A stretch of DNA of 64,000 bases, from contig QPMI01000395.1 of assembly GCA_004431415.1 (NCBI GenBank), positions 496,001 to 560,000 on the forward strand, in the 5' to 3' direction. A program made the translations under genes and the position numbers. This DNA comes from Cyanophora paradoxa (lineage: Eukaryota > Glaucocystophyceae > Cyanophorales > Cyanophoraceae). Numbering within the stretch: the stretch's first letter is position 1; every line of letters starts with the position of its first letter. Under the pieces are notes generated by a model. That model was not told the origin of the DNA and did not search any database. It worked only from the letters and a program-made list of their open reading frames with translations. Positions 23,201 to 32,676 of the stretch are shown one piece after another.

Positions 23201-26200
23201 TGCGGGATCGCGACCCTCAGATCTTCAGGTCGAAGAAAAGGGATCGATATCGTCTTCAAAAATACAAACCGCAGAGCAAGCTACAGATGTGATCGTGTCT
23301 TTGTGGCCGCCAAATTGCCACAGCTGTGCTCCTGACTCCAGATCCCAGACTCGTACTGTCTTGTCATCGCCGCCAGACACCGCGCGCTTCCCGTCCTGCC
23401 GCCGTACCGCTATCATGATCAGAAAAGATGTTGATCATGAAATCGGCATTCGGGCACGCACCGCACTGATAGCCACAGAAGCCACCCGACTTTTGTGACC
23501 GCGAAGCGCGGGAACGATGCTCACGGCACAGCGGTCCAATTTCGCGCCAGAGAGGTTTGCGCCCACCAGATTCGCTCCATCTAAGAAGCATTCCGTGAGG
23601 TCTGCCTCGGAGAAGTCTGCTCCCGCAGCCTCCAATCGCTGCAGATCAGCCCCGGGTACGCGAATCCCTTGCAATCGCGCGTTTGCGAAAGAGAAGCCGG
23701 CTGCCGCATGCGTAAGCGCTTCAAGCCGCGCGATGCGGCTACATGCATATGGCGCACCATAATTCAGAATAGTTATCGCATTGGAGGCGGCCGTGATATC
23801 TTCCTTAGACGCTTTGCGGCTCCGGCTCCCTGCAAGCAGCCACAGGAGATGCTGACCACGAGCTCGGCGTCAAAGGACGTCAAGCAAGCAAAAAGAAACG
23901 CAATTGAAGGAAGCGGATCACATCGCGGTAGGATGAATCCTTCGAGCAGCGGTCGGCGTGGAACCTCAGCAGGCTCGGCTCACCCACAATGGATCTGCGT
24001 ATGCATTAAATGTCAGTCAGACGGACGGACTGACCAAGGCCTTCGTGAATTCAGTCCAAATCACCTTGTGTGGAGGATGCTGTATGCGGCCTTGGGCCTA
24101 GATGCTTGTTCTGTTCCATCCATGTCGCTCTGCACAAGTGTAGGACGTTTCGAGTAAGTGGCGCGATTTAGAAATTGAAAGGGGTCGACGGACGACTCTC
24201 TGTTCGGTGCTCTTGAATGCAAAGTCCGCAGCGAAGTATTCGAGCAAAGTCTGGCGCGCAGATCAAATAGAAAACGCAAATGCGTGTTGGGAAACGCACC
24301 TTGTGCAGGAAGCGCACGTAGATGAACTCTCCCGCACGAATGATGTGCAGCGGACTAGACTCTAGCGCTAATTTTTGGAGCGGATCTTTGCTCGTGAGCA
24401 ACGTCACGCAATCCGCCTCGCTGGCGAGATTTGCTTCCGCGGAAGGACTCTTCTCGAGCGCTCCCATCGGTCGGAAGATACCGGCTTCTGCAGGCGAAGA
24501 GGAAAGAGGGCAAGCGACTTCAGATATGGACGCCTGCAGCAGCAACGATGAGGAGACTACAAATTCTCAAATCGAAACGAAGAAAGCAGTGCACCCGATA
24601 CATGGAACAAGCAAGTTCGCGGCAGAAGCCTCCGCAGTAGGAGTGGAACTGCTCTGCACCCCAATTACAATCTTCTGCATTCGCACAGTCTCAATGAGCT
24701 GGACAGGCCTAGGAATCCAAGCTTCAATTTTACAGAGTTCACCTGAAATCTTACGGCTTGTATCATTTACTTTAATCCACTGTCTTTCGAACCAGTTCTG
24801 CAAAAAATGCATGTACATTAGTGAAACAAATTACTTAGTATGGAGTTCAGCTCTAATGAAATCAAAACAAAACGGGAAAATAAACAGTAGCGCACCGAAA
24901 CGAAATAAGAATACAGTTCCAGACAAGAAAATGCTTCGTCGCGAGCATTTGTTACCTTTCCTTCTCGCTTTTTACTGCGCAGAAGGAATGAGCCTGAGTA
25001 TTGATGCACTTGCAATGTGCAAAGGGGAGGCGCACCGCTCCAGATTTTCGACGACCTCCGGCAGCACACGAGCAACCATGCTGTGGGGGCCAATGGCACC
25101 GTTACCGTTCGCGGGAGGGCGGCGGAGGTCATAATTATATCAGCAAGCACCTCAACGAGAAAGGGTTGGTGACGAGAGCTGCTGCGCCGGGGATGCGATT
25201 GATGTGCTGCAGGTAGTCTTTTGCACTCCACATGCACTCAACCGAGGCGCCCACTTGCTTGTGAAGCTCCACAAATTTTTGAAAGTAATCGATTATCTGC
25301 GAAAGGCTTCATTTCAGCGACGCGCACTTCATCTTTGGCGAGTGCGCACTTCGTCGGGCCCAAACATGCGCGTGCACAGCTCCGTCAGCGATGAAGATCT
25401 AGAAGCCCCGGCGCGCGCGGGCTCCATGTTCGGTGTGAACAGTTCCTGCCAGTGATTAAGCGCCAGCACATTCACAAGAGACACATGTGAGCATGGTTTG
25501 CACCTTGTAGTTCGGCAGACGCGCGGTGTAGGCCAGGCGGCATGTGATGATTGCCCCGGAAGCCCACGCGCTTGCATCGTTCGTGCGCCAGAGATTTACC
25601 TTCACGTCCAGCTCGTCATACGCATCCAGGAGAAGAACGAGCCCGCGCCTGTTCGGTGCGCACGCATGAATATTAATATCACACGCGGTCCGCGCGCGCT
25701 CATGATCACTCGTGTTTGATCAAGGGTAGATCGTTGGACTCGACGCCGAGCTCCTTGGCGACGTGTTCACGCAGGCCGTTGCGCGCTTTCGCCTTGCTGA
25801 GGGTCGTGAGCCGCACGAGACATGTCACCGGCAGCGCGCCGTCAGCCGCCGGCCCGCGCCCCGACTCCAGCTGCTCGCAGGCCTTGCCGTGGAGGAAGGA
25901 GAGGAAAGTTGACTTGCTGGAGCCGGCCTCCCCCACGAGGAGAAGCACCCGCGGGTCCGCGGCCGCCGCCGGCTCCGCGGCCGCCGGAGACGGCACGAAG
26001 CAGCGGAGAAAGGCCTTGACCTCGTCGAAGAGGTCCACCACCCTCGAGTCCTCGCCTTCAACGTCGTCGCCTTCGCCTTCGCCGGCCCCCGTCGTGGCCT
26101 TCGGCGGCACGTACAGCTCCAGGTCCTTCTTCGAGGCTCGCGCGTCCATCCAGTTCTTGGCGTACTGCGCACCAGATCTACATCAGGCGAGAGCGCCGTG

Positions 26201-28520
26201 TATGCGTCGGTGCAGGAAACTTGAGACTTGTACCTTCGCGACCTTGGAGAAGACGGGTCCTGCGGCAGCTGCCTTCTGCACGTCGACGCCGCATCGCTGG
26301 AGTGCCTCTTCGATGGAAAGCGGGTGGTGCTGCCCGCTGCGGTGATACTCGACGGCGGTGTGAGACAGGACGCGACCGAGCAGAGCCCGCGCGGTCAGCT
26401 CGTCGAGTCCGACGGCCTTCAATGCTGCCTTCTTGGGGAGCTTGACGGTCTCGGCTGAGAAGGGCTGCGTCAGCGATGGGGGGTGGGAGGGGGAAGGGGT
26501 GGGGGAGGGCCGGGGGGCGGGGAGAGAGAGGGATGGAAGGGGGCAGGGGTAGGGCTCAAGCTAAGGGTACATGGGCAAGGAAGGGGATAATTGAATGAAC
26601 TAACGAAAACGGACGGGCGGGGGCCGCGCGCGGGGGGAGGGGGGGAAGAGAGGGGGGCGGGGGAAGGGTAGGGAGAGGCAACGGGAGAGAAGGAGTGAAA
26701 GGGGAGGTTAGTTGCGGGGAGGGGGGGGGAAAGACAAGCCATAGGGAGGGGGCTAAGAGTAGCTAAGGGGTCAGTGGGGGGAGAAGAGGGACAGGAGAAG
26801 TATAGGGAGAAGAGAGTAAAGTATAGGGAAGAGGGGAAGGAATACCGTATAGAGCAGTACATGGGAAAAACGGGGAAGTATATAGGGAGGGTACCAATTG
26901 GAAAGTCCGGGAGACTGCTTTTGTCCCAGAGGAGCACGATCGTCACGCCAGCATCATCCGCCGCCTTGAGCTCTTGAAGTACGAACTTGCTCTTGAAAAC
27001 GTCTGCGGGGGGGGGGGGGGGTCGGCGTGCGGCGGGGGGGGGGGGGGGGTTGAGGGGTGGGGGCGGGTAGAGCCCTTCCCCCCGGGGGGAGGGGGGAGGG
27101 GGGAGGGACGGGGCGGGGAAGGGGGTGGGGAGGGGGAGGGCGCCGGCAGGGGGGGGGGGTAACGGTTGGGAGGTTGGGAGGAGGGGATGAACATATAGAT
27201 GAACAGGCGGATCGCGTCTAGGCGGACGGACTACGACGGACAACGGCGCGTCTACATGTACGTTTACGGACGGAGGGGCCAGGGGTACAAGAGAGTGCGG
27301 CTGCTCAGCGGATGGAGAGCCAGATTCGGAGGCGCTAGCACGGGCAAGGACAGCGCTAGCGTACCTGCGGTGAGGAGGAGGAGGACGCTGCGGGAGGCGC
27401 GGATGTTGGCACTCAGGTCGTGGATAGCGCTCAGGTCATCGCGGTCGAGGAAGATGCGCAGCTCTATGCCGCGCTCGCTTGTCATCTTATCCGCCTGCGC
27501 GCGGCATCGCACGTCGGAATTCGAAACGCGACGTCGAAGTCGGTGGCGCGGCCGCGGCCGCGGCCGCGGCAAGCCCGAGTGAGGGCGCGGCGCGCGCGCA
27601 TACCGTGGTCTTGAAGATGCGGGCGAGATCGCTTGCCGTTGACTGCTTGTGCGAGATGAATATGTCGTACTTGATGCCTGCGCATGCATATGCATGCTCA
27701 AATCATTCGTGGTTCAAGGCATGTGCAAAGTACTAGTGCGCGCTTCGCATGACTGGCGGGACTAGTCGGCGGGAAACGCTAGATTACGAATTCGAATTCG
27801 AACCGGAATCGGTAACCGAGGGCGCGGGCGGCAGATCCAGCCTCTTGCCCATTGCGGACTGCTTCTTGGCACTAGTAGATAGGGGGGGGAAGTGACATTA
27901 TTCTGACAGTACTCTGACATAATTTAAAATGTCAGACCCGATATTATTCTGACATTATTTTTGTCCGACTTGATATTATTCTGACATTATCCCAAAATGT
28001 CAGAATACTGTCAGAGTGATATCAGATATAATGTCATGTTGATATCAGATATAATGTCATGTTGATGATGAAATCTCCTTGCGGGGCCGCCCGGGCGGCC
28101 GCGCGCGTATAGTACGGATGTTTAGTATGAAGAGGCTATATATTGTCAAAGTAAAGTCAAGATAATATCGGGCATGTTGACATTATTCTGACATTAAACC
28201 GGCGCAAGCGGACACTCATCATCGAAAAAGCACCGCCCGACGCTAAATGTTGGGCCGGGGACGCCCGCCGGCCTAGTTCCCGAGCTGATTCTAGCATTTG
28301 AAGGTCAAGTCTCGCGCTGTCTAGTAATGTCAGAATGATGTCAGAATAATGTCATTCATTCTGACATTTTAAATAATGTCAGAGTAATGTCAGAATAATG
28401 TCACTTCCCCCCCCTATCTACTAGTGTGGCCATGGAGCACAGCTCCGGGCAGCAGACCTCCTTCACGACCTCCATGAGCGCGGGCAGACCGACCAGCTTC
28501 TTGCTAGACTGGTCGTCCAT
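20238..28520 (-). CDS. TIR-NACHT-pentapeptide-WD40 STAND protein (multi-exon)
   Basis: Minus-strand gene with ATG at 28520 and stop at 20238. TIR domain: exon 27604-27677 ([20 protein letters not shown]), exon 27365-27494 ([20 protein letters not shown], then SVLLLLT) and exon 26895-27002 ([20 protein letters not shown]). A helical exon lies at about 26230-26460. NACHT: P-loop GEAGSSKST and LPVTCLVRL (25706-26170), Walker [14 protein letters not shown] and sensor [13 protein letters not shown] (about 25500-25660), and the winged-helix region with NHWQELFTP (about 25330-25480). Pentapeptide-like repeats ([30 protein letters not shown]) are near 23510-23700. About a dozen WD repeats follow (20.7-23.4 kb), then a charged C-terminal exon (20238-20561). 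The architecture is that of signal-sensing STAND ATPases: TIR effector, NACHT switch, WD40 sensor. An in-frame TGA at 21218-21220 may disable it. Exons between 24.0 and 25.3 kb are less certain. Confidence 0.75.
20730..23400 (-). repeat. WD40 repeat exon array
   Basis: Each exon begins right after CAG with a QDGRRAVSG-type strand, carries a VRVWDLETG-type core and ends in LSAV or ISAV followed by a GT donor. Examples are 23270-23395 ([19 protein letters not shown]), 23073-23195, about 22265-22395 ([19 protein letters not shown]) and about 22060-22195 ([16 protein letters not shown]). About a dozen such exons alternate with introns of roughly 60-100 bp, always at the same point of the repeat. 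The array looks as if it grew by duplicating exon-plus-intron units. Confidence 0.85.
27871..28425. mobile_element. 555-bp inverted-repeat (MITE-like) element
   Basis: Both ends read ACTAGTAGATAGGGGGG, then GAAGTGACATTATTCTGACA, in inverted orientation. The terminal repeats are about 65 bp with few mismatches. The interior is AT-rich compared with the neighbourhood and is packed with copies of AATGTCAGAAT and its complement, plus a direct repeat GATATCAGATATAATGTCAT at 28018-28062. There is no coding capacity, so it would be non-autonomous. It separates the first exon of the TIR gene (about 28430-28520) from the following coding-like segment (27830-27870). Flanking CTAG or ACTAG could be a target-site duplication but merges with the termini. 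Confidence 0.75.
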
Positions 28521-29171
28521 CGTACTAGGGTGACTGCCGAGGGCGCCGCGGCTGTAACGCCGAGTGCACCGGTCCTGCATCTGTACCCCCCTTCGGGTAA
28601 CTTCAACTTCACTAACTTGCAGCGAACCTGCAGCGCTAGCTGGGATCGGACGTCGACCCCCTGCGCATATGCGCATGCGGCCCTTACACTATCTGTATAG
28701 CTATAAAGATCTAGATGAGACTAGATCTGCAACTGCCGCGCGCCAGCTCTAGATCTGCGCATGCACTGCGGCAGGCTGCCCGGCCCGGCGGCCGCCGCAG
28801 CGCCTTCGAATTCCGTACCGTAGTACGTACCGTGCGCGTAGCGCGCGGCGCCTAGGTCCGACGGTCGGTCGACGTGATCGACGAGCTACTCCTCCGAGGC
28901 TCCGCGCCGAAGTCGACGCGGCCGGGCGCCGGCGCCGGCGCTGTCCGGTCGTCGACCCTTGCATGCCCACGTGCATGACTCAGTGGACCGGATCCCGGAT
29001 ATCGGCGATCGGCGATATCGATCCGGGAGTTCCTACAGCCTGAGCTAGGACTAATTATAATCGAGCAGTAGGCCTTAGTAGGTTTCAAGCTTAAGAGATT
29101 AATCTCGAGCCGGGAAAAACAGCCTGTGCAGGCCTAGGGCACGAGCGCGCACAACGTGCACGCGCAGCGGG
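28521..29171. other. Intergenic DNA between two minus-strand genes
   Basis: No gene seen. This should hold the promoter of the TIR-NACHT gene and the 3' flank of the FBXO21-like gene. Contains AGATCTAG clusters (28700-28755) and GATATCGGCGATCGGCGATATCGAT at 28997-29020. Confidence 0.5.
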
Positions 29172-32100
29172 CTAGTCATCGGGGTATGCGGCCGCGAGGT
29201 CGGGGGTAGGCTCGTATCGACCCTTCGCCGTGTCCCATCGGATGAAGTGCCGCCCCAGTACCCCGCAGCGGTCTGGCGGGACCGGCCCCGCCGCCGGCCG
29301 CAGCTCCCCCTCCCCAGCTGCCTTGAGCGTCGGCGGGGGAAGGAACGGGAGGGCGGCCGGCGGGGGTACAGCCGCACCGAACATCTCGTCCCCCGTCCCG
29401 TCGGGCGTCTCGTGCTGCAGCCCTGTTTTTAGACTTCAGCGGTCCATGCGGGGCTGGGGTACGGCGCACGATGAGCTTGTAGCGCGGGGGTACGATGCCC
29501 GGGGCGTCCCAGCCCACCACGGCCCCCAGTACTCCGGCAGACGGCGGATCTGTAATTTGAAAGGGATCAGACGTGGGGTGGGAGGGGGGGAAGGAGGCAG
29601 GGAGGGGTACCCGAGGGGTACGAGGAGGCGACGAGGGGGGGTAGGAGGCGGACGACGTCTCCGATCCGGAAGCGGGGGTCCCCTGCGGCAAAAATGAGAA
29701 GCCAGGGGGGGGGTAGAGGAAGCTGGCGCGAGGGACCCTAGAAGCCGAAGCAGGAGAGGGGTACCGGGGGCGCACCGTGCATACCCCTGCGTCGGCGGGC
29801 TCCCGATGGCCCCTCCTCCTCCCTAAGCGTCGCCTCCGCCTGCGGGGGGTGCCGGTGTAAAAGAAGAAAACCGAGGATTGAGCGGGGCGCAGGGCGGGGT
29901 ACGCGCTTTGCGGAGGAGCCGATCGACGAGTGGTACCTGTCGAGTTCGAGTACGAATTCAGGATTTCGGCGGGGGGGAGGGGGGGTGGAAGAAGCGGCGG
30001 GGGGGGGGGGAGAAGCGGGGGGAGGGGTAGGACCTGGACGGAGCCGGCCTCGCCGGCGGCGGCCTGCGCACGAAGCGTCTCGAGCTCCGCCATAGCCTGC
30101 CGCCCCGTACCCCCTCCCGTCAGAGCAAGCCTTAAGCCCTGTGATTAGCGCGAGCTCAGCGGCCTTATAATAAGTGCTGGCCTAAGCCTTATACTTAGTG
30201 TGGCCACCCTAGGCTAGCGCTTGCCTTGCCTCGGCCCAGCTAAAATTTCAGGCGCCGCGAACCTCAGCTTAAGCCTTAGCCTAAGCTTAAACCTGAGCTT
30301 AAGCCTAGCTTGAGCCTGGCTCAAGCCTAGCGAGCAAGCTTGCGCACCTCTTCGATGCGCTCATCTTAGCCTAAGCTTAAGCCTTAGCCTAAGCCTAGCT
30401 AGCTCAAGCCTAGCTTGAGCCTTCTAATGAGCCCTAGGCTAGCGCTCGAGCCTCAGCTCAGCTCAAGTTGTAAGCCCTGCCGCAGTTCACACCTCGTGGA
30501 AGCGCTAAGCCTGAGCTCAAGCCTAGCTTAAGCCTATGCCTATGCTTCAGCCTCAGCCAGCTTAAGCCTGGCGCCGCGCACCTCGTCGAAGCGCTGGAGG
30601 GCGATGGCGACGGAGGCGCGGAGGAAGCGGTCGGCGGGGGAGGGCCGCGCCCCCAGCAGCACCCCGAGCCCCGCGTGCAGCTGCCGGGGGGGGGGGGGGG
30701 GGGCGTTAAGTGAGTGAGGCGTGGGCGCGGGGGCGGAGCGGGGAGCAGAGCGGGGCGAGCAGAGTGAGTGGGGTGAGGCGTGAGGCGTCTCTCTAGATCT
30801 AGCCCATCATCTTAGCCTAAGCTGAAGGCGGAGCAGAGCGGGGCGGGGCGCGGGGCGGACCCGGTGGAGGTCGTCGTTCTGCTGGTAGATTCCGATCAGG
30901 TTCCGCTGCAGGTTCCCCCGCCCCCCCGCGATCAGGTTTAGGGGGGGTTGGGGTGTGTGTGTGGGGTGGGGGGAGGGGGTACCAGCATGCGGCAGAAGAC
31001 GTCGCGGGGGGACACCGACTCGAGGGCCGCGGGGGAGAGCGGGAAGCCGAACTAGAAAGGGGGAAAGGGGCGTCGGAAGGGGGGTACGGCCCCTCGGCGC
31101 GGGCGCGGCGGGCGCACGAATCCCTGCAGCTCCGCGAGGCGCATCGCGCGGCCCCTGCGAACGAAGTCAGAGGGGTCAGCGAAGGGTCTCGAGGCGGCGG
31201 GCGGCTGGCGCGGTCCAAAGCGAGCTTGAAGCGAAATCGCCCCACAAACCCCCAGAGCCCTCTGGGCCGGTACCCCCCTCCCGTCCCTTCGTTCGCACCC
31301 GAAGCAGTCGACGTAGCGCCAGGCGTCGGGGCGCAGGTCCTCCCCTGGGGCCGCCGGCTCCCCCCGGGGCCCCTCCCGCGCCTTCACCAGAAAGTGCTGC
31401 GCGGGGGATTCGAACCCGTGAGCTCGAGACGGAACCCGAATTCGAACCCGGGTCGCTTACCTGGGGCGCCCCGACCATGCGGACGGGTAGGCCCGCGCGG
31501 CGCGCGACCGCCGCGAAGAGAACCTGGCGGTACCCCGCCGCAGCGTGAGGAGGGTGGGGGGAAGGGAAGGAGGGTACGCCGATCACCGAGAGGGAGATGG
31601 GGATGCCCTGCTTCGAATCCAGGAGGCGGTGAATCAGAGAGTTCTCCTCCCGATAGTAGTTCTGGGGGCGGGGGGGGGTACGCGTGAGGGGCGCAGGGGG
31701 GCAGAGGGGGGGGAAGGGCACGCCTCGCGGTTTCCCCCGTACCCGAGCTCAACAAAGAGGTACCTGCGCGGAGTGCGCTGGTACCAGGGAGCGATTCGGG
31801 GGGTTGACGGGAGGGGTACGCGTACTTTGCGAGGCGCTCGCACCGCTCCGCGTCCGTCGCGGACGGGTCGTCGACGCGGCAGAAGCCGTCCGCGAGCTGC
31901 GAACGAAGTCAGAGAGAACGAAGGGAGGGAGGGAGGGAGGGGTACGGGGCGGCTCGCCTCGTCCAGCCTGCGGAGGACGGCCTCGCGGCTGGCGGAGGGG
32001 TCCGCCCAGCGGGCGATGAGGATAGCCCCGTCCTGTCCGGAATGAGAAGAGAACGGCGCCGGCCCGCCGCGGACGGGTACGCGCGCCTCGTACGGGAACT

Positions 32101-32660
32101 CGGTGCAGGGGACGCCGCGGGCCGCGTTCGCGGGGGCGCACAGCGCCGCCATCTCGCGCTCCGCGAGGCTCTGGCGGACCTCGGCGGCCGCCAGGCGCGC
32201 CTGGTACGCGCGGGCCAGGCGCTCGGGATCCCGGGCGAGCCGCTCCAGCGGCGCCAGGGCGTTCGCGCCGAGCTCGACGAGCTGCCGGACGGCGGCCCGC
32301 CGCGACGCCTTCCTCGACATCGCCTGCGCGGCGCCTCAGGGCGGCGGGGGCATCGCGGATCGCCTTGCCGCGCACGTCGACCGCCTCGGGGATGTTTCGG
32401 ATCTTGCGCTGGAGCTCGATCGCTGCTGCCCGCACGCTCTGGTCGGGCATCTCGGCGAACGCTGCGAACGCGCGCTTCGCCGCGGCGAGCCATATGTGCT
32501 CGCTCTGCTCTCCCCCGTCGACAATGATTCGCCGCAGGGCCCTCGAGACTGCAGAGAGCCGGGCCAGGTCCTCGAGAGCCAGGCCGCCGCAGACGAGCGC
32601 CCAGAGCTCGCAGGGAAGCTCCCGAACCTCGTGCTGCTCCATTTCTGCGCTGTACCCCAT
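29172..32660 (-). CDS. FBXO21-like protein: F-box, SirB1 transglutaminase-like, TPR-like, YccV domain
   Basis: Exon 1 (32382-32660, 93 codons, ATG at 32660) carries the F-box: LPCELWALVCGGLALEDLAR then LSAVSRALRRIIV. Exon 2 starts at 32323 (AMSRKASRRAAVRQL). SirB1 motifs follow in small exons: GAILIARWADPSASREAVLR, RCERLAK joined to YLFVELGYGGNRE, NYYREENSLIHRLLDSKQ, GIPISLS joined to VLFAAVARRAGLPVRMVG, and HFLVK. A TPR-like tail (NLIGIYQQNDDLHRV, then RFLRASVAIALQRFDEV) leads to the YccV/HspQ-type end: FRIGDVVRL, VVGWDAPGIVPPRY, RHFIRWD and AAAYPDD before the stop at 29172. This is the order of animal FBXO21, an SCF substrate receptor; the role here is inferred. Several introns start GC after GAG (for example after RRLDE). 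The 5' half is duplicated at 34.6-36.3 kb and the 3' half twice elsewhere. Confidence 0.8.
30125..30570. repeat. Palindromic AAGCTT/CTTAAG-rich intronic DNA
   Basis: About 440 bp composed of variants of AGCTTAAGCCT, CTTAGCCTAAGC and GAGCTCAAGCC. Each piece is close to its own reverse complement. It lies between the exon starting MAELETLRAQA and the TPR-like exon of the FBXO21-like gene. It has little higher-order period, so it is unlike a normal tandem repeat. Confidence 0.7.
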
Positions 32661-32676
32661 CACAAAAAAAGGGGCG
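32661..32676. promoter_or_regulatory. 16-bp spacer between divergent start codons
   Basis: The minus-strand F-box ATG (32658-32660) and the plus-strand PPR-like ATG (32677-32679) are separated by CACAAAAAAAGGGGCG. The same arrangement is at 36293-36308 in copy B. Any shared promoter must lie inside the coding or intronic sequence of one or both genes, or one ATG choice is wrong. Confidence 0.5.

Noticed and set aside
28010-28075. Short direct repeats resembling a CRISPR array
   Set aside because: Only two copies, no spacers of regular size, and they are internal to an inverted-repeat element in a eukaryotic genome.
31395-31465. tRNA-like GGATTCGAACCC on the plus strand (T-arm lookalike, twice)
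   Set aside because: No acceptor stem, anticodon arm or D-arm fits around it. It lies in an intron of the F-box gene and is explained by the general GAATTC/TTCGAA palindrome excess.
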